From contig NZ_CP150096.1 of assembly GCF_038396765.1 (NCBI RefSeq), positions 5,563,001 to 5,627,000 on the forward strand: a stretch of DNA of 64,000 bases. Reading direction: 5' to 3'. The notes beneath the pieces were generated by a model, which did not search any database, was not told where the DNA came from, and was given only the letters and a program-made list of their open reading frames with translations. Position 1 is the stretch's first letter, and every line of letters starts with the position of its first letter. The position numbers and the translations under genes are program-made. The DNA is from Chitinophaga caseinilytica (GTDB lineage: Bacteria; Bacteroidota; Bacteroidia; Chitinophagales; Chitinophagaceae). This document shows positions 50,199 to 59,776 of the stretch, piece after piece.

Positions 50199-50733
50199 AT
50201 AACGCCGCGATGCCGTAATAGCGCAGCACTGCGGCATAATCGCTATAGTCGGCCAGGGGCGCCTGGCGCGCGTTCACCATCGTATTTGCGGGCACCACAA
50301 ATATGCGCAGCTTCCTGAATTTCACCTGCGTCGCATATGCAGCGCCGGCCAGCGTCATGAGGCGGATGGCTACGGTATAGCGCGAGGGCGAGGTACCGGA
50401 CTGATAGGTCAGGAACCGCGTTTCGTACAGCGAGCCGGAGCCAACGCCGGGCATGGGGTACCAGGCGGATTCCAGTTCCGTTTCCGGGTTATAGAACACC
50501 AATATCATGCTGGAATCCATTTTCCCGCGCGATACGTCGATCGTGAGGTTGATCGCGGAGGTGATGGTCTGCGGGCCGAAGTTGAACACCATAACGTTGG
50601 CGTTGCCGTCTTTCCCGTTGTCGCCCTTCGGGCCGGGGTCGCCTTTCTTCGAACAGGCGGAAACGAACAGGAGGAAGAGCATGGGAACGAGCGCACCGTA
50701 CCGGCGCAACGTGCTTGTGAATTGTTTCTTCAT
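50197..50733 (-). CDS. lipoprotein with a short collagen-like segment
   Basis: 178 residues from the ATG at 50733 (MKKQFTSTLRRYGALVPML), which begins a lipoprotein signal peptide with lipobox VSAC; the frame continues upstream without a plausible start. Directly after the lipid anchor comes a Gly-x-y run (KKGDPGPKGDNGKDGNAN), then about 130 residues of beta-rich sequence of unknown family. A short collagen-like stalk after a lipobox is frequent in Bacteroidota lipoproteins and probably spaces the domain from the membrane. Function unknown. Confidence 0.82.
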   Translation of the reverse strand: MKKQFTSTLRRYGALVPMLFLLFVSACSKKGDPGPKGDNGKDGNANVMVFNFGPQTITSAINLTIDVSRGKMDSSMILVFYNPETELESAWYPMPGVGSGSLYETRFLTYQSGTSPSRYTVAIRLMTLAGAAYATQVKFRKLRIFVVPANTMVNARQAPLADYSDYAAVLRYYGIAAL

Positions 50734-50902
50734 GGGAAATATGCGGGATTTTGAATGTTTCGAGGTATTCGGGGCGGCACGGGTTCCGGAAAACGACGGC
50801 AAAATTAATCGCCTTTCCCGGCTTTCAAATACAAGAATGAAAACCGGCGCATTTCATCGTATTGGCGGGGCTGAAAACGAAATAGCCGGGGTAACGGGCC
50901 AT

Positions 50903-50932
50903 AAAAAAAGCGGCGCCAAAATTAGCGCCGCC
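50903..50932 (-). terminator. terminator of the SusC/D-TlpA operon
   Basis: On the minus strand GGCGGCGC and GCGCCGC-type arms (50910-50917 with 50925-50932) flank a 7-nt loop and run into T7. Confidence 0.88.
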
Positions 50933-50964
50933 AGTTTATGTCATTTCAATCTTTCTAACTAAAA

Positions 50965-52326
50965 CTATTTTGCGTTGGCCGTAGCCAGCAGTAACTGTTT
51001 GAGCTCGGGTGTCGAAGGGCGCGGCGCGTCTACCGTTACGATAGCGCCTTGTTTATCGAACACGAGGAACCGGGGGATGCCGGTGATCCTGTAATAATCG
51101 GTGAACTCTTTCCAGCCGCCGGCAAACAGTTGAATGCCGCCGAGCTGTTCCTTCTTCACGAAATCTTCCCATTTCTGCTTGTCCTTTTCCACATCCACCG
51201 AAATGCTCACGATCTGGATGTCGGTATTACCCTGCAGTTCTTCTTCGAGTTTTTTCAGATGCGGGATTTCCGCCTTGCAGGGGCCGCACCAGGTAGCCCA
51301 GGTGTCTATCAATACCACTTTGCCTTTCAGGCTTTCCATGGTCACGGTTTTACTGTTAATGTCGGGATAGGAGAAGTTGAAGGATTTGGCGCCTTTCGCA
51401 AAGGAGGCCAATCCCATTTCCGCACGCTTGTACCGCGCTTTCAGCGAGTCGGTAACCAGCAGGTGCTGATAAGGCTTCATGGCTTCGATGAGCGTAGACT
51501 GGTCGCGGTAACCGCCGAGGCCGTTTACGAGGAAAAATCCTTTCAGCGTATCGTTCTCCAGTCCTTTCATCATGTCATCCTTGCCTGGTTTTACGCCCGT
51601 TCCCATAAGGCGGTACATGGCGTAGGCGTTCATCCGGCGGAGGCCGTCGCCCAGCTGGAGCACGCGGGTATCCGCATATTTCCCGGGTTGAACGATCTGG
51701 CGGTAGTAGGCAGGATAATCTTCCTGTTTCGGATGTTTGGTGCGGGGCATGAAGAGGAAGTTGACCGCCGCTGCGTCTACGTCATTCACCACGAGGTAGC
51801 GCATCAGCTCATCGAACCGCTTGTTGCCGCTGCTTTTCATGGATTTGCGGAAAGCTTCGAACTTCGGGATGAAGGATTCGAAGACGGGGAAGAAATCTTC
51901 ATAAGTGCCGCGGTACTGGATGCCGCTCCAGGATGGGATGGCGATATCGTCGTACACATTTTGCCAGGCCGCGAGGGCCTGATTTTCTTTGGAGCCCCCG
52001 CGCACGGCGGCTTTCGATCCTTTAATGTCCATCTCGATGGTGGACGCGCCTTTCAGGTAAATGCGATGACTGAGGTTGTTTACGTTCGCGTTGTCCGACA
52101 CGTAATAAAACCCTTCTTCCGGATCGGCTACGGCGAAAGCGAAAGTTCCTGCGGCGGAGGTTTTCACGGTAGCCACCTGTGCCATGGCGCCGTCTTCCGC
52201 GCGGAAGAGGTACATGGTTTTAGGGTCTTTGGCGTCCGTAACGCCCTGGATGTAAGTAGTGGGCGGGATGGCGGCGAAGCTGTGCAGGGAAGCGGCCATC
52301 GCAGCCAGGAGGCATATTTTCTTCAT
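50965..52326 (-). CDS. TlpA-family thiol-disulfide oxidoreductase
   Basis: 453 residues with a signal peptide (ends SFAAI). The first 300 residues are a DUF4369-like or helical extension typical of Bacteroidota TlpA proteins. The C-terminal thioredoxin domain has ATWCGPCKAEIPHLKKLEEEL with the active site W346-C-G-P-C350, and the cis-proline region GIPRFLVFDKQG. It reduces disulfides or delivers reductant in the periplasm. It is the last gene of the SusC operon, but a terminator-like hairpin lies between it and the previous gene, 12 nt before its ATG. Confidence 0.93.
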   Translation of the reverse strand: MKKICLLAAMAASLHSFAAIPPTTYIQGVTDAKDPKTMYLFRAEDGAMAQVATVKTSAAGTFAFAVADPEEGFYYVSDNANVNNLSHRIYLKGASTIEMDIKGSKAAVRGGSKENQALAAWQNVYDDIAIPSWSGIQYRGTYEDFFPVFESFIPKFEAFRKSMKSSGNKRFDELMRYLVVNDVDAAAVNFLFMPRTKHPKQEDYPAYYRQIVQPGKYADTRVLQLGDGLRRMNAYAMYRLMGTGVKPGKDDMMKGLENDTLKGFFLVNGLGGYRDQSTLIEAMKPYQHLLVTDSLKARYKRAEMGLASFAKGAKSFNFSYPDINSKTVTMESLKGKVVLIDTWATWCGPCKAEIPHLKKLEEELQGNTDIQIVSISVDVEKDKQKWEDFVKKEQLGGIQLFAGGWKEFTDYYRITGIPRFLVFDKQGAIVTVDAPRPSTPELKQLLLATANAK

Positions 52327-52337
52327 GATCGTACTTT

Positions 52338-52367
52338 AAAAATGGTGCAGGCTTTGCGGCCTGCACC
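52338..52367 (-). terminator. terminator-like hairpin just before tlpA (candidate attenuator)
   Basis: On the minus strand GGTGCAGGC (52367-52359) pairs perfectly with GCCTGCACC (52352-52344), then A and T5. It lies after the PKD-like gene and ends 12 nt before the TlpA start codon, leaving no room for a separate promoter. Confidence 0.75.
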
Positions 52368-52406
52368 TTCGTGGATTTGATATGACTGGTTTCTGATGCT
52401 GCTGCA

Positions 52407-53921
52407 TTACAGGTTGTTGGCGCGCGTCCTGAAGGCGATGCCCACCGGCTCGGCGAACCCGCCATGTGCGATGGTAGGCGTCACCTGGGGCGTGGCGCCC
52501 TGGTTGTTGGTCTTGAAGAACCGCAGGGTACCGCCGGTCTCAGGTTTCGCCGGGTTGAAAGTGGCCACCAGCAAGCTGCCGCGGTACGGCTGGTACATCG
52601 GTACTTTGTCTGTCACGTTTTCCGGGAAATACATGTACGTGATCCTTTCCCCGAAATCCTGTACCAGCTGTTCCCGGTTGGCATCGGGCAGGTACGCGTA
52701 GAGCTTGCTGCCGTTGCTGTAATAAAGGGTAGCGTGGGTGGGATCGGTGGCGATGTATTTCGCTGCTGCGAAATCGGCACCTACGTTCATCTTCTGGAAA
52801 ATCGGCTGGTTGCCGGTTGCGATGTCGAACATGGAGTACCAGTATTCACCTGCGGCATTCTTGAACACCGCGAAGGTATTGCCGCCGTATGCGTTGCGGC
52901 TCATCCATACGAGGTCCATCTTCACATCGCTGAAGTCGAACTTCGCAGAAGAGGACGTAACGAGCAGGCTGGCGTAGTTTTCCTTGCCGGTAGACGTAAT
53001 GCCGACGCGGGCGAAGCGGCGTTTCTGGGTGTCGAACATCAGCAGGTAGTCGGAATACAATGTTTTCACGAAGCTGAAATGCTTGCTGGGCTTGAAGGGG
53101 AAGGGCTCGTCCTTCACATGGTTCGACGGAGCGTTCAGGATAAACAGGGCAGTATTGGTATAGATGTAGATATCGTCGTTGAGGTACATCGCGTAGCTCC
53201 ATTGCAACGACCAGAACGCCTCCGGCGCGAATTTCTCCGGCAGCTTGCCGAAGCAAAGGAAGGAAAGCGCCTTGTTGGCAGACCATTTCAGCGTATTCCG
53301 CTCCAGCGAGTTGGTGCCGGTCGTCGTAGAAATGAAGAACTGGTAATCAGAGACCTTGCTGGCGGTATGCATGCCCAGGGGCTTGCCGATGGGCCGGGGA
53401 TAATCCGAATTGAAAGCAGTAAGCACATCGGCATACAGCTTCGTGGAATCGGGATTGGAGCCGTTGAACGCGAGGAGATCGAGGCGGGAGGAATCGCCCA
53501 GCGCGCCCAGCACGAAGAACCCTTCATAAGCGGCGGTGGTCACGGTCAGTTTGAACTTCTTCTCGAACCCGACCTTCGTCTGCTTATCCGTTACATACAA
53601 CACCGCTTTGTAAACGCCTACGTTGAGATTGTCTACCGGTTTGTTGAAATCGCGCGTGGTGTTGATGGTCTGCACGTTCGTCGGCGACAGCTCCACCACC
53701 CATTTGTACGCATAGCGGGCGGTATCGGAACCATCGCCCGCGTCTTGCGTAAAATTGATTTCGGGCCGCAGTTTCAGCGTATCGCCGAGTTTGGTGAATA
53801 CTTCTTCCGGCAGTGTGATCGCGGCTTCGTTGATCGATTTATAGTCGTAATTCCCTTTGTCTTTCATGCACGCGCTTCCCAGAACGGCAGCTGCGGCGGT
53901 AAGGAAAATATATTGCTTCAT
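52407..53921 (-). CDS. PKD-like family lipoprotein
   Basis: 504 residues. The lipoprotein signal peptide ends GSAC, then MKDKGNYDYKSINEAAITL, the characteristic head of the PKD-like lipoprotein family that accompanies SusC/SusD and DUF4843 genes. A PKD-type beta-sandwich (about 30-130) ends FKLTVTT, and a beta-propeller-like region follows (GFFVLGALGDSSRLDLLAFNG; YTNTALFILNAP; YMYFPENVTDKVPMYQPYRGSLLVATF). Probably at the outer surface, where it would help bind the ligand. It starts 9 nt after the DUF4843 gene. Confidence 0.87.
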   Translation of the reverse strand: MKQYIFLTAAAAVLGSACMKDKGNYDYKSINEAAITLPEEVFTKLGDTLKLRPEINFTQDAGDGSDTARYAYKWVVELSPTNVQTINTTRDFNKPVDNLNVGVYKAVLYVTDKQTKVGFEKKFKLTVTTAAYEGFFVLGALGDSSRLDLLAFNGSNPDSTKLYADVLTAFNSDYPRPIGKPLGMHTASKVSDYQFFISTTTGTNSLERNTLKWSANKALSFLCFGKLPEKFAPEAFWSLQWSYAMYLNDDIYIYTNTALFILNAPSNHVKDEPFPFKPSKHFSFVKTLYSDYLLMFDTQKRRFARVGITSTGKENYASLLVTSSSAKFDFSDVKMDLVWMSRNAYGGNTFAVFKNAAGEYWYSMFDIATGNQPIFQKMNVGADFAAAKYIATDPTHATLYYSNGSKLYAYLPDANREQLVQDFGERITYMYFPENVTDKVPMYQPYRGSLLVATFNPAKPETGGTLRFFKTNNQGATPQVTPTIAHGGFAEPVGIAFRTRANNL

Positions 53922-53930
53922 GTTGATGAA

Positions 53931-54695
53931 TTACTGGTTAGCGATAAAGGATCCCATGGTCATTTTAGACCCGTCTTCCTCGAAAACAGGCGTTCCGGCG
54001 GCGTCCATGTCCTGCAGGTAGCGGTGCATGGCGTTGGCGCCCGACGTTACGAAGTTGATGCCGGAAGTGGGGCCGTACGGCGGGTTGAAATCCGCTTCGA
54101 AATTGAACCCGAACAGGTCGGTCATCAGTCTTGCCTTTTTCGCGGTGAACACCCCGAAATATGCGTCCAGCCATCTTACCGGCTGAATGGCGCGGGCGGT
54201 CACGAACACGCGAAAAACATGGAACGGGATGATCCGGTTGTCTACTTTCCGGCTGGCCATATCGGTCTGGAAATACTGGTTCGGCACCAGTTTCAGGCGC
54301 ATCAGGAGGTTGTTCGCCTTCATATCTTCCGTGCGGAACAGTTTAACGAACAGCGTATCGTTGAGCGAGTTGGCCCGGATCACGGCGGATGCGATGCTCA
54401 TATGTTTGCCGAATTCCGCGGTGGAACCGGTATCTGCGACAACATCGAACGCCCGGTCGATCGGTTGCGCCTTTCCCGCCACGCTTACCGGGATGGGCAG
54501 GATCACGGTATCGCCCTTCACGTACATGAACGTAAAGTTGATGGAGTCGAACGGCGCCGGTTCCCTACCGGTTGTTCCACGCGCGCTTTTGAAGTAAATG
54601 GTATTGCCTTCGTCGTAATGCACGAGCGGCGATTTCTCGCAGGCTGCCAGCATCGTGGCTACGGCCACCGGTAACAGGTATAATAATTTTTTCAT
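53931..54695 (-). CDS. DUF4843-family lipoprotein
   Basis: 254 residues from the ATG at 54695 (MKKLLYLLPVAVATMLAAC); a start at 54734 lies inside the SusD gene. The lipobox is MLAAC, followed by EKSPLVHYDEGNTIYF, then FMYVKGDTVILPIPVSVAGKAQPIDRAFDVV, as in DUF4843. A regular member of SusC/SusD-PKD clusters, of unknown role, probably surface exposed. It starts 19 nt after SusD. Confidence 0.9.
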   Translation of the reverse strand: MKKLLYLLPVAVATMLAACEKSPLVHYDEGNTIYFKSARGTTGREPAPFDSINFTFMYVKGDTVILPIPVSVAGKAQPIDRAFDVVADTGSTAEFGKHMSIASAVIRANSLNDTLFVKLFRTEDMKANNLLMRLKLVPNQYFQTDMASRKVDNRIIPFHVFRVFVTARAIQPVRWLDAYFGVFTAKKARLMTDLFGFNFEADFNPPYGPTSGINFVTSGANAMHRYLQDMDAAGTPVFEEDGSKMTMGSFIANQ

Positions 54696-54714
54696 TATGC
54701 TGATGGATTGAAGG

Positions 54715-56208
54715 TTATTGGTAATAGCTTTCACTTTCCGGCAGAGGCACCACGTACTGCGTGCGGGTCATCGTCTGGAGGTTGGCAGTGCCGGTCGATC
54801 CCGTGCCATTGGCTTTGAGGATGCGCGCGGTATTGGTGCGCTTGTAGAAGAAGAACAGTTGTCCTTCCCCATACATTTCTTTCGCATACTCCTTCTGGAT
54901 TTCCGTCTGGCGATTGGTCGTCAGCGGATCTTCGGTAAGCCCCCGCGCACGGCGCACCGTGTTCAGCAGCTGGAAACCGGTAGCATCGTCGGGCGCGCAT
55001 TCCGCAGCAATGTAATAGATCTCGCTTTTGCGCAGCATCGGCATCCGGAAACGGAACTGCACGTTCACGCCATCCACGTTATTGAATTTGCGAAGGGTTT
55101 TATACCCGAAAGTGGCGCCAGGAGGCACGTCCCACCAGCTGAAGTTCCGCAGCGTGGAAAACCGGTAGTCCGTCTGCACTTTACCTTCGTAGGTATTGTT
55201 GAGGCGGGTGGTATTGGGCGCCCACATCACGTCCGATTTCACATCGCCCCCATACAGCTTTCTCGACCAATCATATAGGTTCGGCACGTTCAGCGAAAAG
55301 ATCACTTCCCGGCTGAAAGTCCTGTCGATGGGATTGGAGGCCGTATCTGCGTTCATCCAGGGGAATTCGCCGTCCATTTTGCCGATGAGCTCCGTAGCCA
55401 CTTCATACGCCGCTGTTTTCGCGTTGCGGTACAGCAGGGCGCGGGCTTTGAGGGCTTTGGCGGCGTACCAGTTCATGCGCAGGTTGCGCATACGGGTGTA
55501 GTCGAGCCCATCGTTCAATATCTTGTCCTGTTTGCCGGTGGTCAGCACCGGGTCTGCGCCGAGGTGCGCGATGGCGCGGTCGATATCGGTCAGCACGCTG
55601 TCCATCACTTCATTAGCGGGCATGATGGGCTTTACGTTGGGCGTGGCGGTGGTATAATACGGAACGGAAAGCGCCGTGCTGTCTGTGAGGTATATGGGGC
55701 CGAAGACGCGCAGCATGTCGAACTGGATCATGGCGCGCAGCCCGTACAGTTCACCACGGTACAGCTTTTCTTCCGCCGCATCGAGCACGTTGGGATATTT
55801 TTCGAGATTGACGAGGAACATGTTGATGTTCAGTACCGTCCTGTATGCCTGGGTCCAGGCGTTCAGCATTTGTTCTTTCAGCGTCGGGTTGGCGTAGTCG
55901 TAATTTACGTAAGACAGCGCGGGCGTGCCGTTGGAAACGCCGGCCGGGCCGCCGCCGGTATTGAGGATGCTGCCGGAATACAGCTGCCCCAGCGCATCGA
56001 TGGCCGTCATGGTCATGTATTCGCCGTAGAGCGATTTAGCGGCCACGTTGCTGTAGATACCATTGAGGGTGTTGCGGATGTTGTCGGGATTGGTGAACAC
56101 CTTGTCTTCCAGCACGCGGTCGTTCGGCTCCACGTCTACCCACTTTTTGCAGGAGGAGAAGAGGGCCAGTGCGCCGAGTACGTATATGCTGATGAATGTT
56201 TTTTTCAT
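54715..56208 (-). CDS. RagB/SusD-family nutrient-binding lipoprotein
   Basis: 497 residues. Lipobox FSSC, then KKWVDVEPNDRVLEDKVF and the TPR-rich body (ELYGLRAMIQFDMLRVFGPIYL; MRMNWYAAKALKARALLYR). The C-terminal SusD domain has MPMLRKSEIYYIAAECAP and LLNTVRRARGL, ending in FFYKRTN and VVPLPESESYYQ. It is the lid of the SusC channel that captures a glycan or peptide at the cell surface. It starts 21 nt after SusC. Confidence 0.95.
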   Translation of the reverse strand: MKKTFISIYVLGALALFSSCKKWVDVEPNDRVLEDKVFTNPDNIRNTLNGIYSNVAAKSLYGEYMTMTAIDALGQLYSGSILNTGGGPAGVSNGTPALSYVNYDYANPTLKEQMLNAWTQAYRTVLNINMFLVNLEKYPNVLDAAEEKLYRGELYGLRAMIQFDMLRVFGPIYLTDSTALSVPYYTTATPNVKPIMPANEVMDSVLTDIDRAIAHLGADPVLTTGKQDKILNDGLDYTRMRNLRMNWYAAKALKARALLYRNAKTAAYEVATELIGKMDGEFPWMNADTASNPIDRTFSREVIFSLNVPNLYDWSRKLYGGDVKSDVMWAPNTTRLNNTYEGKVQTDYRFSTLRNFSWWDVPPGATFGYKTLRKFNNVDGVNVQFRFRMPMLRKSEIYYIAAECAPDDATGFQLLNTVRRARGLTEDPLTTNRQTEIQKEYAKEMYGEGQLFFFYKRTNTARILKANGTGSTGTANLQTMTRTQYVVPLPESESYYQ

Positions 56209-56229
56209 GTTGATGTAGCTTTTTCTCGT

Positions 56230-59200
56230 TTAGAAACTGGCGTTAACAGAAAGTGAACCGGAGCGGGTGAAAGGGTATTCCGTACCTCTTTCGGCCCTGA
56301 TGGTGGACCAGCGCACGAATTCGTTCATATAGGCGTTGACGCGGAGGTTTTTCAGGCCGAGTTTGCTGATCCATTTTGCCTGGCTGAATTCGTAGCCTAC
56401 GCTGATGGATTCGCCGGTAAACGTATTCTCCTTCTGTACGAAGCGGGACGTTACGTACGTCTGGATCGTTGATCCGCCCAGTTCGCCGAAGCTGCGGAAA
56501 TCTGCGATATCGCCGGCTTTCTGCCAGCGGTCGTACAGCGCGCGGCGGTCCTGGTTCAGGAACACGCCTTCCGCATCGATGTTTTCCACTTTATCGAACA
56601 GCGCGGTATTGATGGCCTGTCCGCCGAGGCGATAACGGAAGTTCACCGAGAAGCTGAACCCTTCGTACATGAAGCCCGTTCCTACCACACCTTCCACGGT
56701 GGGCCTGGAGGAGCCTACCTTGCGGAGGTCTTTCGCGTCATAGATAATGGTACGATCGCCATTGAGCTTCAGGAACACTTCCTTTCCGCTGCCGGGGTCG
56801 ATGCCGATGGAGCGCACAGACCAGAGGTCGTATTGGCTGAACCCGTCCTGGTAGCGGCGGAACTGCGATTCGAGGAGGGAATCGCTGGCGAACTTGCTGT
56901 TTTCCTGCTCGAGGGAGTTCCCCAGGCCGGTGAACTTACTGTCTTGCCAGATGCCGTTCAGCGTCACGATCCAGGATGCGCGGTGTTTCACGTCAGACCA
57001 GGGCGTGATGCGCGCGGTCACTTCCACGCCGGAGTTGCGCAGGCCGCCCATATTGATGTTATAGGTTTTGTAACCGGTGGAGGGCGGCATGGTGAGCGGT
57101 ACCACCATATCGTCCGTATACTTCTTGAAATAGTTCACCGTGGCGTTGATCCGCGATTTGAAGAGCGACAGGTCGAAGCCCATGTTGGTGTTGGTAGTGA
57201 TGGGCCACATCAGGTCGGGGTTGCCCACGGTGCCCAGCTCGAGCGATTGCCCCATGGCCACGTTGTACAGCGCCGCGTAGGTATATACCGAAGTGGAGCC
57301 GAGGCCGGTGTAGCTTTGGTTACTGTTGGTACCCGCGTTGATGAAGAGTTTCAGGCGGTTGATGACGGGGATCGCACGCATGAAGGGCTCGTTGTGGAGG
57401 TTCCAGCCCGCACCCAGCGACCAGAACGCATGTTCCGACTGGTTGGAGCCGAACGAAGTGGAAGCGTCGTACCGGAACGATGCATCCGCCAGGAACCGGT
57501 TCTGCCAGGTATAGTTACCGGAAGCGATGCCGGAAGCCGAACGGAAAACGGCGTCTACGTACGTCGGCAGTTTTTTCTCGGTATCGTAGCTGGTGCCCGT
57601 GCCCGGATTGCCGTTGCTGCCGAAGGGGAAGCCCCGCACGATGGTGGTGAGCCCGTTCGTTTTGGACTCGGTAGCGTCTCCGCGAAGGTTGAGCGACACC
57701 TGGTGCCCGCCGCGGAGGATTTTACCGTAGTTCAGCGCGAGGTAGCTCTGCCAGGAGGTTTTGCTGGATTCCTTCGAGGTGAAACGGCCTTTCAGGTCGT
57801 TGACCATCTGCTCGAACTCCGCGTTCCTCGGGTCTTTGAAGCTTTCATCGTTGCTGTTGTCTACCGTAAAGCTCACACCGGCGATGGCCTGGAGCCCGTC
57901 TGCGAGGTTATACTGGATCGCCAGGTTGTCGGTAAAGATCTGCTGCTTACCCATGCTGTAGCTGCGCAGGGTAGCGTCGTACAGCGGGTTGCGGACGTTG
58001 TTGGTCGCCTTCCGCCCGTCTGACGTCATTTCCAGGAATTTGGAAACATTGCCCTTCTCGTCATACATTTTGTAGTACGGGTTGGTATGCGCGAAATCCT
58101 TGAAATTGTAGGGCGATTCGTCCGATTTCACACCGGTGAAGAACGCCTTGTTCGAGATATTGAATTTGCCTTTGCGGTAAATCAGGTCGAGGTTCACGCC
58201 GTAAGTGTTACGGCCGGAACCTTTCATCACGCCTTCGTTGCGGCGATAGTTGGCGCCGATGCCGTAGCGCACTACGTCGTCCCCACCGTCTGCATACACG
58301 GAATGGCGCTGGGAGAACGCGTTTTTCAACGGCGCTTTCAGCCAGTAGGTATTAACACCCTGCGCCACGAGGCCCATGCGGCGGTTGTACATACTGTCCA
58401 GCTCAAGCTGGGTGGGGTTGCCGAGGAAAGCCTTGTATCGGCCTGCGAGGCGTTCGAACTCCAGTTTCTCTGCCGCGTCCATGAGGTTGTAATCGCGCAG
58501 GTCGGGAGAATCGAAAGTAAGGTCGGAGGTATAGGAAAGGCGCATCTGGCCGGGCGTAGGCTTGCGGGATTCGATCACCACTACGCCGTTGGCGGCTTTG
58601 GCACCGTATATGGCGGTGGAAGCGGCGTCTTTCAGCAGGGTGATGCTGGCCACGCGGTTGATATCGAGGTCCACTACCTGTTGCAGCGTCACTTCGAAAC
58701 CGTCGAGGATGAATAAAGGTTGGTTGGGATCGATGCCCAGTTGGGAGTTGAAGGAGGAGATACCGGTCTGGCCGCGTACTTCCACCTGCGGGCGGGCATT
58801 CGGGTTGGAGCCGAATGCGTTGTTGGGCACCACGTTGAACGAGGGGTCCAGCGTGCGGAGGGATTTCACCACATCCTGGTTACCGACGGATTTCAATTGT
58901 TCGCCGGTAAAAGTAGCGGTAGCGCCCGTAAAGCTTTCCTTTTTACGGTTGAACAGACCGGTGGTGATCACCACTTCTTCGATCTGCTGCGACATGCGTT
59001 CCAGCTGAATATTCAGCTTCGCGCCTTTCACCGCGATTTCCTTCTGTTTGAAGCCGATCATCCGGACGATGAGGAATCCGTCTTGCGGAACGTTCTTCAG
59101 GACGTAATTCCCTTTTTCGTCGGTGTACGTGGCGTTCTGCGTGCCTTTCACGACAACAACGGCGCCTTCCACGGGCTGGCCTTTATCGTCTGTCACGCGG

Positions 59201-59538
59201 CCGCTCACGTCGGTGTTTTGCGGCGCCTGGGCGGTAGCTTTGCGAATGGGCGCGGCTTTCACGACGATGTACTGCCCCTGGCGCGACCAGGTAAGGGGTT
59301 GATCTTCGAAACTGGCGTCCATCGCCTGTTCCAGCGGAGCATTGCTCACGTTCAGCGTTACCGGTTTTGCGGCCAGGAGTTCCGTTTTCGTGTACACGAA
59401 ACTAATACCGGTCTGTTGCTGCACCTTTCGGAAAATCAGTTCCAGCGGTGCGTTTTTTTCCGCCAATGTGACGTTCTGCGCCATCAGCGCAACGCTCCCC
59501 TGCAAGCATAAAAGCAGGGTGATCCAAAATCCTTTCAT
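56230..59538 (-). CDS. SusC/RagA-family TonB-linked outer-membrane protein with STN domain
   Basis: 1102 residues. Signal peptide ends ALMAQ. The STN domain at about 23-90 (TLAEKNAPLELIFRKVQQQTGISFVYTKTELL; LEQAMDASFEDQPLTWSRQGQYIVVK) contacts FecR in the periplasm. A CarboxypepD_reg-like domain (about 109-185) and a plug (VEVRGQTGISSFNSQLGIDPNQPLFILDGFEV; IYGAKAANGVVVIESR) follow, then the barrel, ending SVNASF. The STN domain shows that ligand binding is signalled through the adjacent FecR and ECF sigma genes. Confidence 0.96.
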   Translation of the reverse strand: MKGFWITLLLCLQGSVALMAQNVTLAEKNAPLELIFRKVQQQTGISFVYTKTELLAAKPVTLNVSNAPLEQAMDASFEDQPLTWSRQGQYIVVKAAPIRKATAQAPQNTDVSGRVTDDKGQPVEGAVVVVKGTQNATYTDEKGNYVLKNVPQDGFLIVRMIGFKQKEIAVKGAKLNIQLERMSQQIEEVVITTGLFNRKKESFTGATATFTGEQLKSVGNQDVVKSLRTLDPSFNVVPNNAFGSNPNARPQVEVRGQTGISSFNSQLGIDPNQPLFILDGFEVTLQQVVDLDINRVASITLLKDAASTAIYGAKAANGVVVIESRKPTPGQMRLSYTSDLTFDSPDLRDYNLMDAAEKLEFERLAGRYKAFLGNPTQLELDSMYNRRMGLVAQGVNTYWLKAPLKNAFSQRHSVYADGGDDVVRYGIGANYRRNEGVMKGSGRNTYGVNLDLIYRKGKFNISNKAFFTGVKSDESPYNFKDFAHTNPYYKMYDEKGNVSKFLEMTSDGRKATNNVRNPLYDATLRSYSMGKQQIFTDNLAIQYNLADGLQAIAGVSFTVDNSNDESFKDPRNAEFEQMVNDLKGRFTSKESSKTSWQSYLALNYGKILRGGHQVSLNLRGDATESKTNGLTTIVRGFPFGSNGNPGTGTSYDTEKKLPTYVDAVFRSASGIASGNYTWQNRFLADASFRYDASTSFGSNQSEHAFWSLGAGWNLHNEPFMRAIPVINRLKLFINAGTNSNQSYTGLGSTSVYTYAALYNVAMGQSLELGTVGNPDLMWPITTNTNMGFDLSLFKSRINATVNYFKKYTDDMVVPLTMPPSTGYKTYNINMGGLRNSGVEVTARITPWSDVKHRASWIVTLNGIWQDSKFTGLGNSLEQENSKFASDSLLESQFRRYQDGFSQYDLWSVRSIGIDPGSGKEVFLKLNGDRTIIYDAKDLRKVGSSRPTVEGVVGTGFMYEGFSFSVNFRYRLGGQAINTALFDKVENIDAEGVFLNQDRRALYDRWQKAGDIADFRSFGELGGSTIQTYVTSRFVQKENTFTGESISVGYEFSQAKWISKLGLKNLRVNAYMNEFVRWSTIRAERGTEYPFTRSGSLSVNASF

Positions 59539-59776
59539 GTGCGTTTTGAGTTGGTTGATTAAAAAGTTCCCCCGTGCGCCGCATCACACATGCAGCGCCC
59601 CGTCTCCCGTTTTCCGGAAGAAAAAATTTGTCCTTCTTGTTACATGAACCGGCTGATGCGGTTAGAAAAATGTTGTACCTGTTCCCCCTCTGCGATGCTA
59701 TTGTCCCCGAATGTCTCTAAAGTCCTTGTTCTGTCTGAATAATGTGTATGTCGCTAGTCCGATTTTCCCGATTCAA

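Noticed and set aside
52464..54674. 736-codon plus-strand frame across the PKD-like and DUF4843 genes
   Set aside because: It crosses two well-supported minus-strand genes and has no recognisable motif, signal peptide or promoter.
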